From the NCBI GenBank assembly GCA_932182025.1, contig CAKNXK010000023.1:186001-250000 (forward strand): DNA of 64,000 nt. Reading direction: 5' to 3'. The position numbers and the translations under genes are program-made. Origin of the DNA: an uncultured Candidatus Melainabacteria bacterium. GTDB taxonomy: Bacteria; Cyanobacteriota; Vampirovibrionia; Gastranaerophilales; Gastranaerophilaceae. The notes under the pieces are model-generated. The model ran no database searches and was not told the origin of the DNA. It was given only the letters and a program-made list of their open reading frames with translations. Position 1 is the first letter of the stretch, and each line of letters opens with the position of its first letter. This document shows positions 36,983 to 44,371 of the stretch, piece after piece.

Positions 36983-37553
36983 TAAACCATTCAATCAAAG
37001 GCTTTTTGTCTCCGAAGTTAAAATCAAATTCTTTTTCAAATTCTGGATTAGTTAAAAATTCATAACTTACATTAAACGCTGTTGGTTCTTCTTCAACCCC
37101 TAATTGTGCATATTTTTCCGGAGAAACTTTGCTCGTTTCATAATCTACAACATTAGAATAATTTAGTCCGTCAAAACAACAGAATGGAACTTTTATACCG
37201 TCTTTTTGCTGTGTCATGAGCCCAAAAGCACGACACACAACTCCTCTATAATCATATACAGAACACTCATTATTAATCAAAAAAGGGCAATCGTAACGAA
37301 ACCTATCACCTTTAAACTCTTCTCTTGTTTTAAGAGTTTTTACAATATTTTTAGCAATTTCTTCTTGCGCTTCATCTGATAAAAAAAACATACCTGACAT
37401 AAGATATCTCATCTCAATAGCCGAATAAGGAAAAATTGCATTCTGACAGCATTTAGAGCAGCCTTTTTTACAAGATATAAACGGTTTTTGACTCTCAAAA
37501 AATTTATTTAGTTTTTTCTCTATGAAGTTCAAATAATTAATATAGTTTTCCAT
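36969..37553 (-). CDS. YkgJ family cysteine-cluster protein
   Basis: 194 residues with a Cys-x3-Cys-x2-Cys-Cys cluster near residues 25-32 (CKKGCSKCC), the hallmark of YkgJ-type proteins, which bind zinc or an iron-sulfur cluster. Later Cys (YDCPFL, NECSVYDYRGVVCRAFG) match the family's second half, 'C-P-x-L-x-x-x-x-C-x-I-Y-x-x-R-P-x-x-C-R-x-F'. The family is widespread, with no proven function. It is a single gene that converges on the acyltransferase gene with a short overlap. Confidence 0.85.
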   Translation of the reverse strand: MENYINYLNFIEKKLNKFFESQKPFISCKKGCSKCCQNAIFPYSAIEMRYLMSGMFFLSDEAQEEIAKNIVKTLKTREEFKGDRFRYDCPFLINNECSVYDYRGVVCRAFGLMTQQKDGIKVPFCCFDGLNYSNVVDYETSKVSPEKYAQLGVEEEPTAFNVSYEFLTNPEFEKEFDFNFGDKKPLIEWFIKPQ

Positions 37554-37568
37554 AATATTCTCATAAAA

Positions 37569-37600
37569 AAATCGGGTCTTTATATAAAGACCCGATTTTA
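37569..37600 (-). terminator. Terminator of pgi
   Basis: AAATCGGGTCTTTA and its complement form a long perfect stem. On the minus strand it ends in a run of T, just after the pgi stop. Confidence 0.9.
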
Positions 37601-37607
37601 AGCTTAG

Positions 37608-38939
37608 TTAAGAAATTCTTCCTGCTACAACAACATCTTTACCATCTGCTTGAGGTTTAAGATTCTTTTTGTATACTTCAACGTGTGGTTGTAATACACT
37701 TTCAAGAACTTCAGGCATTGAAGATGAGTTCATAACTTTTTCAATAATTTCCTGATAAACAGTTGCAAATGCTCTTGCTTGAACCAAAGCTCCGGCAGAA
37801 GCAGGAGTTAATCCAAGTTTTGAGGTTTCAACATGTTCACAGAAGAAAGAACCTGCATTAGAATATGATTTTGACAACGCGCCAATATATCCTTCTGCAT
37901 TTTCACGACATACACCGGTATCAACAGGAACTGTTAGAGCAAAAGCAAATTTGTTTGCAGGATTAAAATGTGCTTCTGATGAGTGGTGCATAGCATCCGG
38001 AACTTTTGCAATCTGTTTAAGAGTATCTTTGATTGATTCGTTCTGCATTTGTGCATGCCAGTTAGCAGTGAATTCAAACATTGAACCTAAATATTGGTGA
38101 ACAGAAGTTTGAATATTTTCTGATTTAGCCCAAGCCCAGAAAGAAGCTTGTGCAAAAGGCATATTTTTAGATGCGTCTTTTGACATAGCAACTTCTGACA
38201 TTTTTTGAGCAGAAGCTAACATTGATTTCATATCTTCTTTTGACATACCTGCAAAAGCAAGCGTAAATAATGAGTGGTCATCCAAAGCTGAAAATCTTCC
38301 GCCAACATCATCATGGATAAATAAATCGCCTAACCAGCCTTCTGAATCAGAAGTTCTTCTAAGTTCACTTTTTTCAGCGTTTTTATCAGTTACTGCAACA
38401 AAGTGTTTTGCTGTAAGTTTTTTAGCTTCTTCCAAAGAATTACCTTTAGCAACGTAAGCATCTTCTAGCATTTTTTTAATTCTTAAGAAACCATCTTTAG
38501 TTTCGAAAGTTGAACCTGATTTAGAAGCAACCATATAGTTTGATTTAGTTACATCATTACCTAGTCTTGACATAAATCTTGCAAAGCTAACTGAATCAAC
38601 ATCAGAATAGAACAAGATTTTATCGCCGTTAATGTTCAAACCGTTAAGGCTAAGCATGTTTTCAACAGTGTGTTTAGAACCCCCAATACCAAGTACTGTT
38701 AGGATTTCTGCACCTGTTTGAGATTTTAGTTTATCAGCCATAGAGTAGATATCATCTAATCTCAAGATTTGGTTTTCAGGTAAGTTTACCCAGTTCAAGA
38801 ACTGTCCTGCTTGATTAGCTCTTTTTGAGAACTCATCGATTACAACAGACATTGTATTTTCTAATTTAGAAATATCTGCATTAAAAAATTCTGTTTTAAT
38901 TCCAAGACCGGAATCAACTGCGCTTAAATTTAATACCAT
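37608..38939 (-). CDS. pgi: Glucose-6-phosphate isomerase
   Basis: Interconverts glucose-6-phosphate and fructose-6-phosphate, feeding both glycolysis and the GlmS reaction. The SIS fold is seen in VLGIGGSKHTVENML, MVASKSGSTFETKDGFLRI and DDVGGRFSALDDHSLFTLAFAG. Lys/His/Glu active-site segments follow (HQYLGSMFEFTANW, SSEAHFN). 443 residues matches the short bacterial type. GGAGG precedes the ATG. It has its own promoter and a strong terminator, so it is a single-gene unit. Confidence 0.93.
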   Translation of the reverse strand: MVLNLSAVDSGLGIKTEFFNADISKLENTMSVVIDEFSKRANQAGQFLNWVNLPENQILRLDDIYSMADKLKSQTGAEILTVLGIGGSKHTVENMLSLNGLNINGDKILFYSDVDSVSFARFMSRLGNDVTKSNYMVASKSGSTFETKDGFLRIKKMLEDAYVAKGNSLEEAKKLTAKHFVAVTDKNAEKSELRRTSDSEGWLGDLFIHDDVGGRFSALDDHSLFTLAFAGMSKEDMKSMLASAQKMSEVAMSKDASKNMPFAQASFWAWAKSENIQTSVHQYLGSMFEFTANWHAQMQNESIKDTLKQIAKVPDAMHHSSEAHFNPANKFAFALTVPVDTGVCRENAEGYIGALSKSYSNAGSFFCEHVETSKLGLTPASAGALVQARAFATVYQEIIEKVMNSSSMPEVLESVLQPHVEVYKKNLKPQADGKDVVVAGRIS

Positions 38940-38950
38940 AATTTATCCTC

Positions 38951-38963
38951 CAGTATTATACTG
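38951..38963. promoter_or_regulatory. Palindrome over the pgi promoter
   Basis: CAGTATTATACTG is a perfect 13-base palindrome. On the minus strand it contains TATAAT, the likely -10 of pgi, and abuts the GGAGG ribosome-binding site. It would suit a repressor operator; no cognate regulator is known. Confidence 0.35.
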
Positions 38964-39008
38964 ATATAAGCATACAATAAATAAAAGATAAAAAAAAGAT
39001 AATTAAAA

Positions 39009-39374
39009 TTACAAATATTTATTTATAATTTCAACAATCCTGACAGTTTTCAAATCACCATTTTTATTAATATATTGATAAACACCACCCTCAGCAAAAC
39101 ATTCATTTCTTTTGATTTTTACAAGTTGATTGTCTACATAATTATTATTGGGTGTAATATATACCAATCTACCATCCAATTGGCAAGCTAGCTGATAACT
39201 ACTATAGCTCCAATTAACAGAAGGACATATAAAGCCAAGGGCAGCGTTATCTAATAACGGCTGTAATATAAAAATATTTGAACCGGATGTACAAGCAGGA
39301 TTTTTTTCAGCACAAAACACATCACACATCGCCAAACTGATAAAAACAGCCAAAAAACATAAAAAATTTTTCAT
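39009..39374 (-). CDS. Small exported protein of unknown function
   Basis: 121 residues from ATG 39374, with GGAG 6 bases upstream; an in-frame ATG four codons earlier lacks a good site. The signal peptide is KNFLCFLAVFISLAMCDVFC, with several Cys around the likely cleavage region. The mature part has four Cys (NPACTSG, FICPSV, QLACQL, NECFAE), which could form two disulfides. No family recognised. It lies just outside the left border of the tRNA-Gly island. Confidence 0.5.
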   Translation of the reverse strand: MKNFLCFLAVFISLAMCDVFCAEKNPACTSGSNIFILQPLLDNAALGFICPSVNWSYSSYQLACQLDGRLVYITPNNNYVDNQLVKIKRNECFAEGGVYQYINKNGDLKTVRIVEIINKYL

Positions 39375-39463
39375 AAAACACTCCATTTAATTATTTTGCT
39401 GATTATAACATAATAAGTAAAATACATATTATAGGCTGATTGGCGAGTATTTTTACAATAAAA

Positions 39464-39484
39464 AAGAGCCCCTCAAGGACTCTT
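39464..39484 (-). terminator. Terminator-like hairpin beside the tRNA-Gly fragment
   Basis: AAGAG-C-CC and GG-A-CTCTT form an imperfect stem just outside the duplicated tRNA 3' end. It is probably the original terminator of tRNA-Gly, left behind when the island inserted. Confidence 0.45.
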
Positions 39485-39488
39485 CTTT

Positions 39489-39534
39489 ATGGAGCGGAAG
39501 ACGAGACTCGAACTCGCGACAGTCTGCTTGGAAG
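39489..39534. repeat. attL-like copy: 46-bp duplicate of the tRNA-Gly 3' half
   Basis: Identical over 46 bases to 42480-42525, running from the CCA end through the T-arm to the anticodon loop. Beyond it the sequence diverges (TCGGATTTT against GCAGATACT), so this is not a functional tRNA. Confidence 0.85.
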
Positions 39535-39620
39535 TCGGATTTTCGGTAGGGTGACAGCGGGTAAAACACTATAAACAAAGCTATTCATAAAATACTACTC
39601 TAACGCAAAAACTTCGTAAG

Positions 39621-39640
39621 TGGACACAAAATGGACATGA
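39621..39640. repeat. Subterminal 20-bp direct repeat, left copy
   Basis: TGGACACAAAATGGACATGA is repeated exactly at 42418-42437, near the other end of the island. It contains two tandem TGGACA units and may be a recombinase arm-binding site. Confidence 0.7.
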
Positions 39641-39847
39641 ATATTTGCAAAATATCCTATCGGATATATTTTTTCACAAAATAAAAAGTTATCCAACCGA
39701 AAAGGGCATAACTGGAATACTCCAACCCAAAATTCATTCTCGCCAAAGCGATATTTGGATAACTTGTATACTCATGATAATATATTCTCATGAGGTTGTC
39801 AATATCAATTTGCTTGTAATGGTATTATTTCTTAGGTAGTAGGCTAT

Positions 39848-40642
39848 ATGAATGAATATATTTTAACAGAATTTTCAATTTTTTATCAACGATTAACTGT
39901 TGTTGAATTAGCCTTAAAAAATCTAATAATAGAAAAATACACTGAAGCCTATGGAGAAAATGCCTATAATGTTTTCTATCGATATATTAAAACGATTCAA
40001 GATAAAAGACCGCCAAAAGATAACAATTTTATAAAAATTCATGAATCGAAAATGATTTGTGCAGAAAAATTGAACCAAGTTGTTAGTAAAATGTATATTA
40101 GCGAACTGTTAAACGTATTTGCTAACAGTGTATTTTTGAAAAATAAAAAAGTTAAAAGCAATTTCTTTGCAGAAAAGGTTGAAACAAACACAACGGATTT
40201 TCAGCAGAAATGCAAAATACTAAAAGATTTTAGAAATTGTATTGCTCATTGCAATACTAAAAAATATCAACTGGATAGAAATAAATTTATCAAAGGACTT
40301 GTGTATTTTGAAAAAATCTTAAACTGTAATGTTATTTTAAGCTGTGACCTTATTGATAAAATAAATAAATCAAGAAAACTTTCAGTATCAGAAATTTTGA
40401 CATTTATCTACAATATTGATAAAAAGTATTTTAAAGATGACAAACTTCTAATAAGGCTTTTTGACGATATTGCTTTGATAAATGGTTATACTTTTGAAGG
40501 TTTACCACAGCGAAAATCGATTATAAGAGAATATTTCAGAATATTAGAAAAATCAAAGAAAAACGAAGAAATTTATAGTGCAACCTTTGCCAAAAGTAAC
40601 CAACAAATGACTTTATTCAATAATAATTCAATTCTTGAGTAA
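39848..40642 (+). CDS. HEPN-motif (Abi-like) protein
   Basis: 264 residues, helical, with R129-NCIA-H134 in KDFRNCIAHCNTKKYQLDR, matching the R-x4-6-H catalytic motif of HEPN ribonucleases. The N-terminal FYQRLTVVELALKNLIIEKYTEAYG is like Swt1/Abi-type HEPN proteins. Such proteins often act as toxins or abortive-infection effectors that cut RNA. AGGTAGTAGG lies before the ATG and a TGGTATTAT extended -10 is at 39820-39828. First gene of the island; no obvious antitoxin (MNT) partner is next to it. Confidence 0.65.
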   Translation: MNEYILTEFSIFYQRLTVVELALKNLIIEKYTEAYGENAYNVFYRYIKTIQDKRPPKDNNFIKIHESKMICAEKLNQVVSKMYISELLNVFANSVFLKNKKVKSNFFAEKVETNTTDFQQKCKILKDFRNCIAHCNTKKYQLDRNKFIKGLVYFEKILNCNVILSCDLIDKINKSRKLSVSEILTFIYNIDKKYFKDDKLLIRLFDDIALINGYTFEGLPQRKSIIREYFRILEKSKKNEEIYSATFAKSNQQMTLFNNNSILE

Positions 40643-40755
40643 ACATATTGATATAACCATTAAGGTTTCGGAAATGTAAAAGTTTTGTAATATAGAAGCA
40701 ATTAGGAGATAAAAAATAACTTTATATAGTTAAGGTTAGTTTTAAAGGTTTTATT

Positions 40756-41886
40756 GTGTCAGATTATTCAGTTACAAATTACAATCCCCAAAAGATTTCT
40801 TATATGCAAAATCAGCCTATAAGAAGCTATGCGCATCCAATGAATAATCAGACAACATCGACCAATTTTAAAGGCACTGCATCACTTGGTTATCCACCAG
40901 ATACGGTGGAAATTTCTGCTGAGAATAAAATCAAAAAACAAGGTATGTCAACAGGAATGAAGGTTTTACTTGGTATAGCAGGAACAGCCATTGCAGCTTA
41001 TGGCTGCGTTGTCGGACATAGAGCTTTGAACAAGCCATCAATTGAAAAGGTTGCTAAAAACTTCTCTGAAATATTCAGACGAGATGTTTCAAAAGAAGAA
41101 GCACAAAAAATAGCTGATAGATATAAGGAAATATTTTCTATTAAAGATAAAGACGAATTTTGCAAAAAAATATTTGAACAAATAAAAAAAGATTACGGAT
41201 ATGAAAAAACTGATATTCCACTTGTTTTTGAAAATCTTGGTGCCGCAAGAGAAGATGGAAAGATAGTTTGGGCTCATTGGAATCCTTTTCACGGAAATGT
41301 GGCAATTAATACAGAAGCTTTAAAACCTTTAGGAGAGAAATTAAACAAATCCGAACAACAAAAAATTTGTAATACCTTAGTACATGAGTTTCAGCACGTA
41401 AAACAAGGTGAATATGCAGCTAGAACTAATTTTGAAGAATATTTAAACACTTTATATTCTGACAAAAAAGCCCCTGAAGCAACATTGTTTATTTTAGAAA
41501 ATTCAAGAGAGTTCATGACCAATTCCTTGTTGAATAACAAAGAGCTTAATTTTAAAACAAAAGAAGAAGTAGAAAAATTTATTGATAACGCCATAATAAA
41601 ACTTAAAAACGATACTTATAAATCTGACAATGTAATTATGGATATAATAAGTTCAGTAAAAAATGATCGTCAAGAAGCTGCGAAATCGATTTTTGGAGAA
41701 TACGAAAAGTTTAAACCAAATAGCGAAGAATATAAAAAAGGGTTAAGTTATCTTGATTGTTATAAAACATATAATAACAATAATATGGAAATATATAACA
41801 ACGCTATTATAGAAAAAGAAGCTTTTGGAACTGAAGATAAAATTAACAATTTATACAACTATATAGCTTCAATTTGGCGTTTATAA
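40756..41886 (+). CDS. Putative zinc peptidase with NFKG leader
   Basis: 376 residues from GTG 40756. A 60-residue low-complexity leader contains TSTNFKG at 34-40, a motif shared with other proteins here. A hydrophobic segment follows at about 68-86 (MKVLLGIAGTAIAAYGCVVG), then a soluble domain with HEFQH at 210-214, the H-E-x-x-H zinc-peptidase motif, within NTLVHEFQHVKQGEYAAR. The third ligand is not certain; a Glu is present in NFEEYL. Likely membrane-anchored, with the leader on one side and the peptidase on the other. Second cargo gene of the tRNA-Gly island. No named family recognised. Confidence 0.6.
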   Translation: MSDYSVTNYNPQKISYMQNQPIRSYAHPMNNQTTSTNFKGTASLGYPPDTVEISAENKIKKQGMSTGMKVLLGIAGTAIAAYGCVVGHRALNKPSIEKVAKNFSEIFRRDVSKEEAQKIADRYKEIFSIKDKDEFCKKIFEQIKKDYGYEKTDIPLVFENLGAAREDGKIVWAHWNPFHGNVAINTEALKPLGEKLNKSEQQKICNTLVHEFQHVKQGEYAARTNFEEYLNTLYSDKKAPEATLFILENSREFMTNSLLNNKELNFKTKEEVEKFIDNAIIKLKNDTYKSDNVIMDIISSVKNDRQEAAKSIFGEYEKFKPNSEEYKKGLSYLDCYKTYNNNNMEIYNNAIIEKEAFGTEDKINNLYNYIASIWRL

Positions 41887-42053
41887 AAATTACTGTTCAA
41901 AACTCAATAATATCAACAAAATTCTCAATGACCCGTATATGGAGGGGTAAATATATTCCAGCCTGTATAAAACCTACAAGGTTAGAGTGGAAAGAAGGGA
42001 AATAAATAACCAACATAATAATAACACCAAAGACCAATAACATAAGCAGGTAC

Positions 42054-42164
42054 TTCTTATTTGTGGTGATGTTATTTTCATGTAACCTTATATAATTTCA
42101 TGTTAATTAAGATAAAATTAAGTAATTAGTTTCTAATAGGTACATGACCACCACATAATAAGAA
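42054..42164. repeat. Imperfect inverted repeat in the island's 3' part
   Basis: TTCTTATTTGTGGTG (42054-42068) and CACCACATAATAAGAA (42149-42164) are complementary over 15 of 16 positions. The 80 bases between are AT-rich. It may be a small non-autonomous element or RNA hairpin; no gene is seen in 41887-42440. Confidence 0.5.
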
Positions 42165-42274
42165 ATTCAAGTATTTACTGCATGTTACTGCTATACAATA
42201 TTTATCAGCCATTTTTAAGAGGTTGTAAATTACATTGTGTTGTGGTTATTTTCCCCCATTATCCCACACATTAC

Positions 42275-42309
42275 CCCTCACCCCAACCCTCTCCCACAAG
42301 GGGCGAGGG
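42275..42309. repeat. GC-rich palindromic repeat (CCCTCACCCC type)
   Basis: CCCTC-A-CCCC and GGGG-C-GAGGG bracket AACCCTCTCCCACAA. Its high G+C in an AT-rich region and its resemblance to interspersed repeats of other bacteria suggest a mobile REP-like unit. Confidence 0.55.
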
Positions 42310-42417
42310 AACTACAATGCGTTACGCTCATGCTGTGCCAAAAAGAAAGCTTGAAGCAATCGAAGTTTTAAATTCATACCGTTGAGTTTTGTTTAGTTTT
42401 TTACGCAATTTTAATAA

Positions 42418-42437
42418 TGGACACAAAATGGACATGA
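42418..42437. repeat. Subterminal 20-bp direct repeat, right copy
   Basis: Exact copy of 39621-39640. Confidence 0.7.
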
Positions 42438-42455
42438 GTAATTTAAGCATTAAAA

Positions 42456-42476
42456 AAGAGGGTCTGAAACCCTCTT
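42456..42476 (-). terminator. Terminator of tRNA-Gly
   Basis: AAGAGGGT pairs with ACCCTCTT around CTGAA. On the minus strand it ends in T's and follows the tRNA 3' end by 5 bases. Confidence 0.75.
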
Positions 42477-42479
42477 AAA

Positions 42480-42525
42480 ATGGAGCGGAAGACGAGACTC
42501 GAACTCGCGACAGTCTGCTTGGAAG
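42480..42525. repeat. attR-like copy: 3' half of the intact tRNA-Gly
   Basis: Identical over 46 bases to 39489-39534; here it is part of the functional tRNA gene. Confidence 0.85.
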
Positions 42526-42556
42526 GCAGATACTCTACCAACTGAGCTACTTCCGC
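42481..42556 (-). tRNA. tRNA-Gly (anticodon TCC)
   Basis: 76 bases read on the minus strand from 42556: GCGGAAG acceptor, D-arm GCTCAGTTGGTAGAGT, anticodon loop CTTCCAA with TCC, T-arm GCGAGTTCGAGTCTCGT and an encoded CCA end. The island lies directly downstream of its 3' end. Confidence 0.95.
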
Positions 42557-42668
42557 AACTCACAAAATAATTCTACGATAAACAAAAAATTTTTTCAATA
42601 CCTGTACTGCGCAAAAAATAATTTTAGACGGTTTATCTTATAATATAGAAAAAAGGTAAAAATTTTTT

Positions 42669-43211
42669 ATGAAAATAAATAATAATCAAAGTCCGAATTT
42701 TGGATATTGTAAAATCCAGAGATCTGCCTATCCGGTATTAGAAAAACTACCTGAAAGACATATTACAGAATTATTTGAACAAGCTTCCAGAATTGATAAA
42801 ACAAAGTATTGGGATTTATGGCTTGCAGGAAGAAAAAATCCCTCTAATAATGAGCCGCAATTCTTTATGAAATTTATTAATAAAGAAAATGTTAATGATA
42901 ATAGTTTCTGCGGAGATATTACACCTTTGCGTGTCGATAAGTCTATTGTTTCTGTAAAAGCAATGGGAAAAAATAATCCAAACAGTATTCTGTTAATTCC
43001 TCTTGCATTTTCCAGCCCCAAAAGAGCAAAAGAAGTCTACGAACAATTATCAAAACCTCAGCCTCAATCCAACATAGACCGCATGGCAAGAGCAGTAGAT
43101 TTTATTAAAATACTGGAAGAATCCTTTAGCCTTGAAGATACACGAAAAGAAAAAAATTTTTTAAGTTCTTTTTGCAAAAAAATATTATCTTTTTTAGGAT
43201 TACAAAAATAA
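42669..43211 (+). CDS. Protein of unknown function with NFG leader
   Basis: 180 residues. The short start NNNQSPNFGYCKIQRSAYPVLEKL is like the leaders of other proteins in this window (polar, Asn-rich, then N-F-G). The rest is helical with a C-terminal amphipathic/hydrophobic helix (NFLSSFCKKILSFLGL). TATAAT at 42638-42643 and AAAAAGGT act as promoter and ribosome-binding site. No family recognised; it converges on the flgL end of the flagellar operon. Confidence 0.55.
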   Translation: MKINNNQSPNFGYCKIQRSAYPVLEKLPERHITELFEQASRIDKTKYWDLWLAGRKNPSNNEPQFFMKFINKENVNDNSFCGDITPLRVDKSIVSVKAMGKNNPNSILLIPLAFSSPKRAKEVYEQLSKPQPQSNIDRMARAVDFIKILEESFSLEDTRKEKNFLSSFCKKILSFLGLQK

Positions 43212-43230
43212 AAGGGCGCAAAGCACCCTT
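43212..43230 (-). terminator. Terminator of the flagellar operon
   Basis: AAGGG-C-GC and GC-A-CCCTT bracket AAA. On the minus strand the stem is followed by TTTTATTTTTG, and it lies 37 bases past the flgL stop. Confidence 0.65.
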
Positions 43231-43267
43231 AAAAATGGTAAGTATATTAAAATTGTAGACTAAATTT

Positions 43268-44368
43268 TTATAGATAATTCAACAAACTCATATTCATTGA
43301 AGAAGCAGTTACCTGCAAGCTTGCCTGATATGCATACTGTGCTTGAAGCCAGTTTGTAACGGCAGTAGCATAATCAACACTGTTAATATTTGATAAATAA
43401 TTTGTCAAACTATCACTATTTGTTCCCAGTGTAGATTCTGTCATTTCAAGACGATTTGCAACTCCGCCAAATTTTGTTTGCTCGTTTGAAATAGTATTCA
43501 ATGAATCAGAAAACATATCTAATGTAGAGCGCATAGTATTAAACGCTTCTGTACGTTCTGCATCGGTTGGAGCATCAAGCGCCGCTTGAATAGAGTTACT
43601 AAGAACTCTCAATGCACCCATAACACCATCATATTCTTCCGGAGCACCATCTGTTAAATCTGCAATATCTCCGGTGTATTCTGCACCATTTTCGTATTTA
43701 TACACGGTATTTCCGTCTGCATCAGTTGATTCCAAAACCCTTTTACCGTCTTTATCTGTATAAACCCCATTTCCAGGCTCAACTGCTGATTTATAATACC
43801 CAAAAACCTTATCACCTGTTGTATTAATAATTTCAAAAACACCATCCGCAACTTCAGTTTGTCTTATATAATCAGGATTACTATTAGGAGTACCATAATA
43901 AATAATATCACCGTTTTCAGCAATCTCAAAAGGAATGGTTTTGGTGTTAGCACCCGCAAAAATATAGTTATCATTATACTCGGTATTAGCAAGATCCACC
44001 ATTGTTTTTGTAATTTCATCAATTTCAACTTTTAATGCTTTTAAAGAATTTTCATTGTAAGTCTGGTTATTAGCCTGAATAGCTTTATCCCAAGCCTGTG
44101 ATAAATAACCTGATGCCAAATCCATCAAATCACCAAGAGCTGACAATTCAGCAGATGCCATACCTACATTAGTCTCAAATGTTTCAATTTGACCAAGCTG
44201 ACGATTAGTATTCAGAACATTAACCGCACCAATAGGATCATCTGTAAGATGATTAATCTTAGATGATGAGCTCAACTGCTCAATAGCTTTATTATAATTA
44301 GCCATGTTTCTGCGCATGTCTGTTAATAGTAAATCATATCTTGACGCTGATGTAATTCTTTGTACCAT
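43268..44368 (-). CDS. flgL: Flagellar hook-filament junction protein FlgL
   Basis: Second junction protein (HAP3) between hook and filament. 366 residues. The flagellin-like N-terminus is clear (VQRITSASRYDLLLTDMRRNMANYNKAIEQLSSSSKINHLTDDPIGAVNVL, with the D-D-P motif after coiled helices). The C-terminal helix ends NWLQAQYAYQASLQVTASSM, the normal D0 pattern. A short variable middle (about 130-240) holds Gly/Asp-rich, beta-prone residues. Last gene of the flagellar operon, 3 bases after flgK. Confidence 0.92.
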   Translation of the reverse strand: MVQRITSASRYDLLLTDMRRNMANYNKAIEQLSSSSKINHLTDDPIGAVNVLNTNRQLGQIETFETNVGMASAELSALGDLMDLASGYLSQAWDKAIQANNQTYNENSLKALKVEIDEITKTMVDLANTEYNDNYIFAGANTKTIPFEIAENGDIIYYGTPNSNPDYIRQTEVADGVFEIINTTGDKVFGYYKSAVEPGNGVYTDKDGKRVLESTDADGNTVYKYENGAEYTGDIADLTDGAPEEYDGVMGALRVLSNSIQAALDAPTDAERTEAFNTMRSTLDMFSDSLNTISNEQTKFGGVANRLEMTESTLGTNSDSLTNYLSNINSVDYATAVTNWLQAQYAYQASLQVTASSMNMSLLNYL

Positions 44369-44371
44369 AAA

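Larger units (their letters stand above)
39489..42525. mobile_element. Small tRNA-Gly-inserted island without integrase
   Basis: The segment lies between a 46-base duplicate of the tRNA-Gly 3' half (39489-39534) and the intact tRNA-Gly (repeat 42480-42525), the classical outcome of integrase-mediated insertion. A further 20-base direct repeat lies just inside both ends. Cargo is a HEPN-motif protein and a putative zinc peptidase. No recombinase gene is inside, so it would have to be mobilised in trans or is a remnant. Confidence 0.75.

Noticed and set aside
39491..39560. A second tRNA-Gly gene
   Set aside because: Only the 3' half is present; the sequence diverges at the anticodon loop and cannot form the D-arm or acceptor stem.
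42182..42385. A 67-codon frame across the GC-rich palindrome
   Set aside because: It depends on the repeat for its codons, has no ribosome-binding site and shows no protein-like pattern.
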